NCBI GenBank assembly: GCA_003339415.1
Contig: PDHQ01000220.1
Coordinates: forward strand, 1 to 58,502
Length of the DNA stretch: 58,502 nucleotides
Direction of reading: 5' to 3'
Source of the DNA: Ophiocordyceps camponoti-saundersi (nom. inval.)
Taxonomy: Eukaryota; Ascomycota; Sordariomycetes; Hypocreales; Ophiocordycipitaceae
Both the position numbers and the translations under genes were made by a program. Below the pieces are notes generated by a model, which did no database searches, was not told the origin of the DNA, and saw only the letters and a program-made list of their open reading frames with translations. Positions 12,897 to 25,500 of this stretch are shown piece by piece (within the stretch, counting starts at the first letter, position 1; each line of letters begins with the position of its first letter).

Positions 12897-13146
12897 TATA
12901 AGGGATTCGGGCTATACCTAAATAGCTAAGTTACGTAAGGGGTGCTTAGTTAAGTCCGCGCGTATAACGGGCGTAGGGTATATATAAGTATATACAATTA
13001 GTTAGCGCCGCGCGCGGGATAGGCGCGGGCTATATACGGACTATAACCTTAAGTGCGTATACTATATATACCTTAAAACCTCTTAAGTTATTTTATATTA
13101 ATAGAGTTAGCTTCTTGCAGACGCTAAGGAGTGCAGGACCTTTATA
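12897..13146 (+). repeat. 3' LTR of element 1
   Basis: This 250-bp direct repeat partners 3,109-3,358 and is directly followed by the TTAAG target duplication. It is preceded by a purine-rich tract that nearly matches the one beside the 3' LTR of element 2, which supports relatedness of the two families. Confidence 0.88.
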
Positions 13147-13159
13147 TTAAGGTATATTA

Positions 13160-16100
13160 ATTAGTAATAATTCTAATAGATTCCGGGACTATTTTATATA
13201 GTTTATAAGATTTAGGAGTATAATTATAAACCTAGCGTTTTTAGTAACCTTAAAGGTTAATATTCTTTTAGAAAGAAAGCTTTTTTAATTTCTTAATATT
13301 ACTACTTCCTCTAAGTTTTTATAAGAAATAGCTACTAAACTATAACTTATAAAGAAAGCTAGACTTTAAAAAAAGGAAGTATAGGTAATTAAGAAATATA
13401 TCTAAAAGAATATTAATTACCTATTTTTACCTAAAAAATAGTAAGAATATTATATAAAGGAAACCTTTTTACTTAAGGTCCCGTAATAATAAGCTAGAGA
13501 TTACCGCTATCTAGTAGCTAAGTTAGATAAATAGCTTAACTATCTAGCCTTTATCTAAGACTAAGAATAACTTTATATTAGGAGTAATTATATATATCGT
13601 TTCGGAGATATCTTATATTTTAATATTAAACCCCTAAGGGATAAGAAAACGCACGGAACTTAGAGTTTAGGAAATATATCCGTAATTACTTCGGAGATAG
13701 AGGGCGGTATAATATTATAAAATATAAGCTTGTAAGGCACCGGTAGTAATAGATTAACCGGAGCTACCTAAACGTTAGCTAATATAATATTATAAGATAC
13801 CTCCCTAAGCGGTATATATAAGGGTAAAGATATATTAGTTATAACTGCGCTAAAGGAAAACTTAGAGAGAATATTTGTCCTTAAAATACTAACTAATATC
13901 GATTACTAATACTTAGAAATCCCTTACTAAACTACGGCGATAAACCGCTTTTATATTTTTAGCGCCGAAGTAATCTAAGAACTTATCGTATTTACTTAAT
14001 CTAAACTAAACTCCGGTCTAGAAATTAGTAGATTACGGATTTAAGCTAAAAACGTTAGCTACTTTAACCTAGCTAGCTTATATAATATAAACTTTAACGA
14101 TATTAAAAAGGACGATAAAGCTATAATATACTATAATATCGAACGCTTTATAAACGCTTTAAAAAGAATAAGTTAATAGGGCTTAGAATACGCTACTAAG
14201 CTTATTACGATATTGCCCGCGTTACTCTAAGGTAATATAGCGGAATAGTACTCCGGAGACTTATCTCTAAAAAATAGAAAAACCTTAATATAGCTTAGTA
14301 GCCTCCTATCTTAGATTACGTTACTCCGGAAGCGATTTTAAATATAACTAAAAATAGCTATAATATTATTTAAGAAAAAAAGATTCCGTATTAATAACGT
14401 TATTAATAGCGTAAACTTCTATAGCTAGATATTATAACTTTATTATAAAGCTAAAGCGGCGGGATACTTAGAATAATAAATTATATTAATAATTTAGTAA
14501 AAAATTAATCCCCTTATTTAGGAATCGATTAGACGCCTAATTACTAACAGAGATTTTAGTAACTAGATTAACTAATATATTATAATAATACCTTCGATTA
14601 GGGTAAAGTTTACTATAGGTAATTTAGCGGAAATTAATATTTCGAAGCGCTATAGATTACGGAGGATAGAAAAAAGGCGACGGTCTATTTTAAATAACTA
14701 ATAATATTAAAACTTATTACTCCCCTTTAGAGAAAGATTAATAAAACCTAAAACGGAATAGTAAATAATACCGCGAGTAAACTTACTTTACCTATATATA
14801 TAATTCGATATATTATCGTACTATAACTATAGTATACTTAAGGGCGATAAACCTTTCTCCCGAAATCTAACTCTAAGTATTAAGAAAAAAGCGGCTAATC
14901 TTATAATAGCTAGTAAAGAGATTTTATTTAACGAAGACGGGACTATTACTATATTTACGGAAACGGCTAATTATATCTATAGCTAATAATCCTAACTAGT
15001 AATAGATAACTCGAAGCTAAGTAATAACGAGAAAAACGCTATTTTTATAGCTTACGAAGGCGAGGATATATTTATTTTAGATTATAATAAAATAATACTT
15101 ATATTAGTTTATTAAGTATATAATATAGTTATTATATTAAAGAATAACTTTTATCGCTATATTAATAACTAATATAAGGATTCTAATAACGAAGATAATA
15201 ATAAGAGACTCCGACTTTACTTATAAGAAGTTATAGCGAATATATTCGTAAACTTTATAATTAAGTTTAAGATATTTAAGAAAATCTTACTACTAAGTAC
15301 TTTAATAATTTTCTACTACGCGTAGATAGATATAGTTAGATAACGAAATATAGCTAATATCCGCGAATATTACGTAGATAGCGGTACTAATAAGTATATT
15401 ATCTTATATAACTAGCTCGACTTTATAGCGAACTTAGAACTTAATAAAACTAAAGCTATTAAATTAATAAGTATTAATAACGCTATAATTAAAAAATAAG
15501 TAACTTTTACTTTATATATCCTTAGCCTTAAAAATAATACGCTATATATTAAGATAGTACGTATTAGAGCCTAGGTAGTGCTAGAACTTAAAGCTAAATT
15601 ACTCCTCGGATAAGAATAGCTAGTACTAAATAAAGTTAATATCCTTAACTCCGAGAAAGTTATTAAAATTAGCTTTTATAGAGGATTGCTCGCTTTAGCT
15701 TAAGTTTTCTAATATAAACTAAATATATAATAATATATTTATTATATAAGCGAAGTTAAAATCCCTCCTAGGGGGTTTAAAACTATCCTAGTTTAATATT
15801 TAGCTATATCCCTAAAATAGGAACTCCTTTTCGAACCCGCGGATAACTGTCTAATAATAACCTTAGTTATAAGCGACGGATTAATTATAGCTATTAATAC
15901 CTTAACGAAACTAATCTAAGTCCGTAAAATAAACTATATTAGGACTCTTTAAGATATTAATAATATAAAATTCTAAAAGGTAATAGGAGATATTAAGGAT
16001 ATACTATACGCTTTCTAAAATAATACTAACGAAGCTATATTACTAGTCTTAGAAAATCCCGCAGCGCCCTTTTAACTTAATATTTTAAAAGTTAATAAAT

Positions 16101-19100
16101 ACCCGGAAACTATAACTATAGAAAGCGTAATAATATATATAGCTAACCTTATTATTAGGAAATAACTAATTCGCCTTATAGTAGATTTCCTTACTATCTA
16201 AGTTAACTCCGGTTTTATTACTTAGAAAGAATATAAACTTATAAAAATCCTATTAATTGAAAAATAATAATAATATTACGTTACTTTTAAGCTATATTAC
16301 TAAAATATTTAGAACTAAAAGTATATTAATAAAGCCTTAAATATAATATATTAGGATGGGAAAATCCGATAAGTAATAAAACTAACTTTATTCGTAGCTC
16401 CGATCTTTAACGCCTTACGAATAGTTAGTAATAAAGTAAAAAATCGATAAGTAGCTAACCTCCGCGTTCTTAATAAGCTAGCTATCCCCGATATATACTT
16501 TATACTAAGGTAAGAATATATAATTATAAAGCTCCGCGGAAAGAAGTTTATTTTTACTATTAATACTAAGTCCTTTTTTTACTAATTTCTAGTCTATCCT
16601 AACTATATTAAAAGATTTATACTCGTTATATATAAAGGACTAAAATAATTTAAAGTTATCCTAATAAGATTTAAAAACTTACTAGCTTATACTTAAAGGT
16701 TTATAAATATAATCTTATAAGAATATAACTTTTTTATAGTAGCTTATATCGACGATATTATTATCTTTTCCGATACCGCGGCTAACTATATAAAATATAT
16801 CCGTTATATTTTTAAAATTTTCTAAACTAAAAATATTATACTTTTTAAACTAAAGTTATTTTTTAGCTACCTTTTCGTTTAATTTCTAAGGTATAAGGTT
16901 AACGCGCTAGGTATTATAAATACCGAAAATAAAGTTTAGGTCCTCTAAGATATCGTATTTCCTAATATACTAATAAAATTAGAGAAATAGCTTAATATAG
17001 TTAGCTAGCTAAGGCACTCCTATTTATAGTTTACTAAGTTAGTAGTATTATTATAAATAAGAAAAACCGAGCTCCTCTGTTAGGGACGAGAGGAAGGCGT
17101 ATTTATAGTAAAATTCGAAAAAGCGTAATATATATTATATACTAAGTTTAAACTAACCCCGGAAAAGATAGTAGCTTTCTAAGCGATTACGGAGAACCTA
17201 ATAGCCCTATAATAATTATAATATTACGATCTCGTAAAACTACTTATAATCTAGCTAAATATAAGTAAAGATTATAAATTCGGGGTTATAATATATTATA
17301 TTAATTTATCTTATAAGTAAGATTAATATAGCGTCCTATTTAATATTAGAGTTTATCTTATTATATATTTTAGTTATACGCTTCGAGGAGGAGAATTATA
17401 ATATTAGCTTATAAAACTTAAAGTTATATACTTTATATAAGCGGTATAAAAGCTCCGAATACTAATCTTATTAAGCACGGCTTTAATAATTATTCTAATA
17501 AACTATATAGCTACGTAAGTAATCCTTAAATAAATATTACTATTTACCGAAAGCGGGCGCGCTAACAATAAACTTATTAACGCCTCCTAATACCTAAGTT
17601 AGTTCCCTCTAATAGTTTATTATATACCTAAGATAGTAAACGTAATTTTAGATATATTATCTTAGCTATTATTTACTATATTAAGCGAGACAAATATAAA
17701 CTTAGCTAGCGAACTAAATAATATATAGCAAGATAACGTAATAGGCGATATAATATTCTATATAATAAAGATATTTATCTAGCTAAACTTAGAGAGACGT
17801 ATTAAGGAAGCCTACTTAACGAATAAAAGATAGTAAAAAATTATTAAATAAACCGGAGATAACTAAACGCTCCCGGGGCTTTTATTTTTTTAGTCTAATA
17901 AGCTATTATACCTTAATAAGTATAACAGATAGAGACGCTTATATATCTTAGAAAATTACGTAAAAGAAGTAATCGAAGATATATACTAACGGAATTTTTA
18001 TACCGGATATATAAGACTCTAGTAAGACCTAGCTAACTATTTCGCTATCCCGAAAATAAAATAAATTATTAATTAAGTAATAAGCGACTATAAACTCTAT
18101 TAGTGAAACTAAACTAATTAAACTTTATCGTAAAATAAGCTTATCCTTATCTTAGCCTTAGTAATACCGTTCTATACGATTACTATAAATTTTATTATAA
18201 AACTTCTATTAATTAAGGCTAAGAAACTCTTATAGCTAACCCCTTTAAGCGATTACTTTAATTAACTCCTAATAGTAAGTAATAAGTTTTCGAAAATATA
18301 CTTACTAATCCCTAGTAACGATTATATAATAGCTAAAGAATAAGTATAAGCTTTTTACCGTTAGCTACTTTATACTAACTAGGGACTGCTTGCGTAGATT
18401 ATTTTAAACTAAGATCTTAAGTTTATATCGATTTTTTAAAAAACGCTATAGAAAATATTCGGATCTAAACTCCTTATATTTATAGTATAGTATCCCTAAA
18501 CTAATAAACTATCCGAAAAACGTAACTAGATAGTTAAAATCGCACTTCGATTTTTTATAGCTAAATTCCTTAAGTAACTATAAGTAGTAGCGGTACTCCT
18601 ACTTTAATTCTCTCTTAATAATTCCTTTATATTAACTATAAGGATATCCCTTAGCGAGGTAATAACTAAATAGCGTATAGATAATAGATTAAGATACCTT
18701 AGGGATTAACGGCTAGCATTTAACCGTAAAATATTATAAGATAAAGTAGCGATTACTATAATATTAGCTTAAGCTGCGATAAAAGCACGATATAATAGGA
18801 AACGTATTCTACTAGCTTTTAAGCCCGGAGACTAAGTTTAGCTACGCTTTAGTAAAGGATACTAAGTTATAAATAGTAAGCTAGCTAAACTCTTAGAATA
18901 ATATACCGGACCCTTTAAAATTCTTAAACGCGTTAGCTATAACGCCTACTAACTAAATCTAAACGGCTCCTTTAATATCTATCCCGTAGTATCTATTACT
19001 TAAGTATCTAACGCTAATCCGCTACTAGCTTAATAAGGTTCCGAGGATACGGAAACTAACGAATAGGAAATTAATTATATACTCGAAATCTAATAAGATA

Positions 19101-19300
19101 AAAGAGGTCGCGGTAAACCTCGTAAGTAATACCTAATTATATAGAAAAGATAGCTATTTAACTATAACTAATAGGTTAATAAATCTAAAATTAACGCGCT
19201 AGACTTAATCGTAGCTTTTAAGAAGGAGTAAGAGTAAGTATACGAACGCGTTAAAAGAACGCGGCGATTATAACGTAATACCTTAGCTAAGTATAATTAA
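13160..19300 (+). pseudogene. Gag-pol of element C: protease, RT, RNase H, integrase, chromodomain (RIP-mutated)
   Basis: Plus orientation, directly after the primer binding site. Gag-like sequence covers 13.4-14.8 kb. Reverse transcriptase includes ANLRVLNKLAIPDIY at about 16,457-16,500 and YIDDIIIFSD at 16,745-16,774. RNase H and integrase follow to about 18.9 kb. A chromodomain is read at about 19,065-19,215 (INYILEI followed by KRGRGKPRK and YLII). That order gives a chromovirus. TAA/TAG are scattered throughout, so it is a relic. Confidence 0.7.
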
Positions 19301-19359
19301 CCTAAGCTAGGAGATCCCGCCTTAGGGACTAACGCGGCGTAAATATACTACTATAACTA

Positions 19360-21120
19360 TAACTTTTCTTTATAATATTAATTTTATCCGATAATATAAG
19401 GCGTATATAGTTAATAGGCGGCGTTCTTTAACTTTTATTTATATACGGATATAATATTATAAGGTAGAGGAGGTAATTTACCTATAATATACCGGTATAC
19501 TACGAAGTAGAATTTCTTTATCTAATATCGGTATATAATAAACTGCTATTACTAGGTAAACTATTAAAATATATTATAAGATTAACTTAAGATATTAGGC
19601 ACCGCTTCTAAGCTCGGAGGCCTCTAAGTATTAGCTATAAAATTATAATAAACTGCTTACTTCCTTTTTCCTTCCTCCCTCCCTCCCTTATATTACTATT
19701 TTCCTATTACCTTTTTTATATTCCTTATAAATCCTCCTTTATACGCTTCTAGTTAACGTAGCCGCGATACCTCGTTTAGGAATAACTTTTTAAATCGCCT
19801 TAACGCGGCGATCCCTCTCCTTAACTATAAAGGTTATCGCCGGGCCTTATAATTATACGGAAATAAGGATATATTTCTCGCTTTATTTTATAAGTCCCGC
19901 TAGCGTACGTAAAATCGATAAGCTAAGGATTACTATAATAAGCTATATTACTAATAATAGATAGTACGCATTAAGGGATATAATATATTAACCGGCTAAG
20001 TTAATAATAAGTAGAATTATTACGTAACTAGGGTCTTACTCTAAACTCCCTTATATATACTTACTATACCTAGCCGCTAGTTTATTTTTATATTTTAGCG
20101 TTAGGCACGGCTTAGGTCTCCCCTCTCTACTAATAATTTAGACCCTCTACTTACTATCGATAAGTTAATAATAATAACCTTATAAGCCCGAGATCGCTAA
20201 AAGCACTTCCGCACCTAAGTAAGATCCTAGCCGCTACTTACCTTACTAACTAAGGCGGATAGTATCTTTATTTAAGATAAGAATAATATAATTATATTAG
20301 CCCTTAAGGTAACCTAAGTCCTTAGTATCCTTAGTTATTTTACTTACTAAGTAACTGCCGAAAATATAAATATCGCTAAAAAAGACTAAGACGCTATTAA
20401 ATAACTTTTAGAATTTATACCTTAGTTAAATATAAACGCTATTAATCGTAAGATTTAAGTAGAATTCTATAAACGCTAATTTACTTCGTTATTATAGCTA
20501 TCCGCGAGAATTCTAGGAACCCTAAAGCGTAAAATTAGCTCGGTCCTAAGTAGTACTATTAACTTAATAGGAGACCTTACAGCCTATATACTCTTCTCGG
20601 CGAAACGCGAGGCTAGTAAACTACTCCTAGTTATAATAGTAGATTAGAAGCGAAAAACTAATATATTCTTAAAGTTACTTTAAACCGCTACTTTAGGTAA
20701 GTAAGCTTAGAACTTCGATATTTAAGTACGCTAAGCTCTCCTATAATAGCCGATTATTATTAAAGATATTATCGCTATCTTTATAAGTAATAACGTTTCC
20801 GTAATATCGCTTTATATTAGTAATAAACTAATAATTTTCCGCTATCTCGCTATAATAGTAACGTTTACTAACTTTTATAAGTAAGTATAAGAAATTACTA
20901 AAGCTAATCTCTCTTTTAAGAGAGTTATAAAGATAGCGGGTATTTTACCCGGATTTATTAGATATACTAATTTCGCTTTATATATCCTAATCTTAGAGGC
21001 GCTAATAGCTAAGGCCGCCCTCCTCGCCGCCTAAAGCGTTAAGATATTCTTAAACTAAGCTACTATAATTAAGTTTACGGCGATTATAGCTAGCACTTTT
21101 AATATAGAGTAGTTAATTAC
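19360..21120. other. Element C 3' region, first part, no recognised gene
   Basis: This lies between the chromodomain and the point where element 2 was inserted. A plus frame from about 19,690 has amino-acid content like a real protein (for example LEALIAKAALLAA at about 20,993-21,031), but the minus strand gives a similarly plausible frame. RIP removes all TGA codons, so absence of TGA is not evidence. A CT-rich tract lies at 19,660-19,690. It continues at 27,610-28,855. Function unknown. Confidence 0.35.
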
Positions 21121-21306
21121 TATAAGGGTTCGGCCTCTAAGCTATCTGCGAGGAGGTAACTTTATTATTTAGAACGACTATAAAGAATTATAGAAAAGGG
21201 GTCGTAACGCCTAATAGGGGTAAGCGACCCGCGCGCGCGCCGCGCGCGGAAATAACTAATTACCCTACGTAACTTAGCTATTCGGGCATAGCCCGAATCC
21301 CTTATA
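21121..21306 (-). repeat. 3' LTR of element 2
   Basis: It pairs with 27,419-27,604 at equal length. It contains the GC-rich core GACCCGCGCGCGCGCCGCGC and, at its 5' end on the minus strand, the inverted repeat ATTCGGGCTATGCCCGAAT. Confidence 0.88.
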
Positions 21307-21589
21307 TACCCCGCCGCCCTAGGAAAATAGAAGTTCCGTCCCCGGCGGGGGCATAAGTTAAAATAAAATAAAAATTCCCCCACGCGTTCCCTTTCTTTTC
21401 TTTTCTTTTTCTATATATTATCCGTTCTAAAAATATTAACTTTATTATTATCACGCTATCGCCGCGCCGCCTCCTCGCGTTATTTTTTTTTATTAGTATA
21501 TTACTTTATTTATCGTCTTACTAGCATATTAACCGCGCCCTTAACGCTAACTTACGCTATAAGGGAGTATATTATATAGGGAAATAGTA

Positions 21590-22560
21590 ACGATAAAGAC
21601 GCCGCGCTATTAACGGAGGTATCGTATATATATACGCCTTACTTTAATAACTTTATAAATAAGGGCACGGCTAAATATATCCGCGGCCGGGTAGCGGCCT
21701 ACTAAGTATATCGTTCGCGGCGTAAGAGGTACTTTTAGGAAAGGCACCTCTTCGCCGGGAACGCACGCTTTTAGCAGGCTGCCCGTAATTTATAGAATAT
21801 AGCCGCTAATAACGAAGCTATCTAAGAGCCCGCCCGCGCCCGTAAGGGTAATACTCCTAGCTATTATATTATCTTAACGCCTATTTTCTAGGCCCGCGCT
21901 AACTACCTTAAGATATAGCTTAATATCGTATAACTCGCCCCTTACGCTATTACCGATATCTTTATATTCTTATCGCCTAAGCTATCTAGCTTTAACGCTC
22001 TTATCCCCTCCGGCGGTAATATTATCCCCGCGCCTATATTATTAATATATTATTATAATATAAGCGGCGCTATAGTATAGTATTAGTAATACTAAGCTTA
22101 ATAATAGGGGCAGGTTATTACTAGCCTTAACGCGTTCGCCTCCCGCTATAAAAAGTCCCTACGGCGATAGGAGTAAACTTAGTAAGATATTCTCGCCCTA
22201 TAGCGGGAGGAGGCGGCCGCCCGGGCCGAGGATCGATAGTATTAACTTAAAGCTAATTATAATATTTACACGGCCCTTACTAACCTCGCCGCCTTATTAT
22301 CGCCGCCCCGCGCTCCTTATCGCGCCCTAGCCGGGTAAAATTAGCCGCCGTAGTCGCCGTTACCTGTAACTAAAGGTTATAATTACTCGCGTAGCGCGTT
22401 AGTATCTAGGCCTAGTATACTCCCGCGTAGCCGTAATAGTTTAAGCTAGGCGTAGTTAGCTAACGATATCGAGGAGGAAGAAAAGTAGTAGAATACGCTA
22501 AACGCGCTATAATAGTAAGAGGAAGGATAAGGATAAGAGGGGGGCGGGGTATAACGGGCT
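21590..22560 (+). pseudogene. Antisense ORF of element 2, downstream of pol
   Basis: One plus frame (phase of 21,640) runs about 320 codons with only TAA/TAG interruptions at Gln-like positions. Its N-terminal third is basic (RSRRKRYF.ERHLFAGNAR at about 21,712-21,765). Its C-terminal third is Gln/Glu/Ala-rich and coiled-coil-like (ILAL.REEAAARAEDR at about 22,186-22,236), ending in an EEEEK-type acidic tail near 22,460-22,555. It lies opposite to pol of its own element. The counterpart on the minus strand of element 1 shares both blocks. No known domain is recognised. Env, gag and DNA-binding accessory proteins are all possible. Confidence 0.6.
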
Positions 22561-22599
22561 AGAAAGAATTTATTAGAAAGGAGGGGGAATTTACTTAAT

Positions 22600-25500
22600 T
22601 ATTTACTTAATTAAGTTTAAATAAGAGAGTATATCTAAGGCTATTATATATATAAATATCTCCTTAGCGTAACTTATAATTATTTAAAGTAGCGTAATAT
22701 TATAAGCTATCTAACGGCTCTTAAGTTAGCGTAACGTATCTTTTTTATTTTACTAACGCTTAATAATAGGGGGGTTAGCCTCGCGGGCGTTACCCGCGGG
22801 CGTTCTTCGCGGTAAGGATTTCCTTAATCTCGTATTCGTTAAAAGATAGGTTATTATTAGAAAATTATAGAGAAAGTTTAGGATAGCTATTAGCAAAAGA
22901 TTATAATAGGAGTAGATTATACGTAGCACGCTTAAGTAAATTAATATAAAATATAGGATATATATTTTTTAAAATATTAAGTATAATAGTTAAAAAAGAT
23001 AGGATAGTAATAATTTTATACTTAGCTTTAAGGTAATCGAGTTTCTTAGATAGGCGGTTAGAATAAACGTAGCGAAAATCTAACTATATAAAATTATTAA
23101 CTTAGAATTATTCCGCGGGGCGACGGGCACTATTAGAAATATCCTACTACTTTTATTAAGCTTATATAATAGATACCTAAGTAAGCTAAATACCTTCTTA
23201 TAGATACTAAGCAAAGGTAATAGCACGCCCCCTTAGGGAGGTAATTAGTGCGGAAAGCGTAAATAGCTATTAGATAAGGTCTAAGTTATATCCGTATAAT
23301 AGGCGGTTTAGACTTACGCTTATTATAGATAACTCTCTATTATTTAACGCGAGTTAGTAAGTAGGTAAGTAAGAAGGCTAGTTAAGCTAGGAGAACGATA
23401 TTATATAACGGAGGATAGCCTATACCTTTTATTTAACTTATTCTATACCGCTATTAGTCTACGGGTAGTAAGCTATTAATATAAGTTATCTAATACTTAT
23501 AAGGCGGTAAAAAGTTAACTAAAAGTAACTTATCTAATTTAAACTACGGTTAGATATAATAGCTATAAGAAAGCTATAAAAATATTACTAAGTATAGACG
23601 AAATATCTTACGTAATACTTAGCTTTTATAAACATTATTACTTTTAGCTATATATATTTTAATAGCCGGTTAATAATAACTATAAGGAAGCGGGGCTAAG
23701 AAGGATTTATAGTAAGTAGGTTTATTATAAAGTTTACGAAGATAGTTACCTAATACCTCTCCGGGGGCGGTAACGGTTATAGTAAGCCTTAGTAATAATA
23801 GCGTTAAAGGTAATTCCTATAATAATAATAATTTTAAATAAATCGCGCTACGTTAGCTAATATACTATCCTAATAATAGTAATAATAGAGTAATATAAAT
23901 ATAATATTTTTACTAAGGTGCCTTATAAGCGGGGAATTATAAGTTCTTTAAATTAAAGTAGTTATTAGGGGTTCTTAGTTAGGCACCTAGAGTTAGCCCT
24001 AGAACTATAGCTAGCCGCTAGCGGAAAGGGAATAGTTTACAATTTACTTCTTTATGCCCGCCTTAAGAGGGAACTTTCGAGCGCCCTCCTATAGCGCGGT
24101 ATATTATACTATATAAAGCGGGTCGGATTATAACGCTATAAGCTATAATTCCCTTAAATACTTATTTATAAAAGGGGCTAGTGCCGTAAAGGTAGCATTT
24201 TAGCTTTAAACTAGTTATAGTTTAAAGAAATAAATAGATAAGAGCTATATAATACGGCCGAAACGTAAAGCGGTATATCGTCGCTCCTAATTATAATAGG
24301 AGAGGGTATTAGGCTAGGTAGCTTACTTACTTAGGCGGTATTATAAATAGAAGTTAAAGAGAGTAAGCGTCTTAGCTTATTAAGCTTAATATTCCGATAT
24401 AGCTTTAGGAGTAATAAAGTACTTTAAGGCCTTATAATTTATAAGTATAGTAAATAGGGAGAAGACGCTTCGGAGTTTAGCTAACTACGCCTTAAGGTAG
24501 TAAATAATAGTAAGAAATTCCTTATCGTAAATCGTATAGTTTTATTCTATAAGCTAGAGCTTTTAAGAGAAGTATATTATAGGCTATAGGATTTAATCCT
24601 AACCGCGCTAGGAGAGATAGCTACTAATTACCTTACCTAAATAGTCTACCTTTACGATAATATCGAGATCGGGGCTTTACTAAGCGAGGGCGGGGGAGGA
24701 GATAAATACGTTTTTTAGTCGCTTAAAAGCGTCTTAATAAGCTAGGGTCTAATCGAAGGGGGCGTTATACTTCGTAAAAGCAACGAGTAGGGCTATAAGG
24801 GAGGAAAACCGAGGGATAAAATTATAATAAAAGTTTATAAAGCTAATAAAACTATATATACCTTTTACGTAAGTCGGTGCCTCCTAGTTTCGAATCGCTA
24901 AAATCTTAGCTAGGTCTAAGCGTACCTCTTATCCGGCGTAGATAATAAACCTAAGGTATTTAACCTCGTAAACTATAAATATATATTTATCGAGGTTTAG
25001 ATATAGTTTAGCTTATTATAGTTTCGCGAGAATAATACGGATTTTTTTCTAATAGTCCGAAAGTAAGCTACCTAAATAAATAAGAATATCGTTAAGGTAA
25101 GTAATAATAAAATCCTTAAGGGAATCGCTTAGGGAAATATTAATATATTATTAAAATAAGGCGGGGGCGCTAGCGAGACTAAAGGGGCAGATAAGGTATT
25201 CGAATAGCCCGAAACGCGTGCGGAAAGTAATTAGATATTCCTCGCCCTTCGTAATACGTATTTTATAAAAGGTAGCATATACGTTAAGTTTAGTAAACTA
25301 CCGGGCGCTAGAAAAACTATATAAAGTTTCTTTTATAAGGGGTAGGGGATAGCGGTCCTACTTAGTAAGTTAATTTAAGGCTCGATAATCGATATAGAAC
25401 TACTAGCTGCTTTTAGGCTTTTTAGCTAGGAGGACTAAGGCGGCTATAAACGATAAGCTTACGTAAATTTATCTTTTATCTATTAGATCGGTAATTTATT

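Larger units (their letters stand above)
3109..13146 (+). mobile_element. Element 1: Gypsy retrotransposon inserted in the LTR of element C
   Basis: Its 250-bp LTRs are at 3,109-3,358 and 12,897-13,146, both starting TATAAGGGATTCGGGC and ending CCTTTATA (RIP forms of TG...CA). The 5-bp target duplication TTAAG is at 3,104-3,108 and 13,147-13,151. A purine tract GGGCGACGGGGTA precedes the 3' LTR. In plus orientation it holds gag (3.4-4.1 kb, resuming at 7.2 kb after nested element N), reverse transcriptase (8.3-8.9 kb, YLDD at 8,742-8,753), RNase H and integrase (about 9.9-11 kb). It also has a conserved frame on the minus strand at about 11.8-12.5 kb. Stops are almost all TAA/TAG, as expected of RIP. 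Confidence 0.85.
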
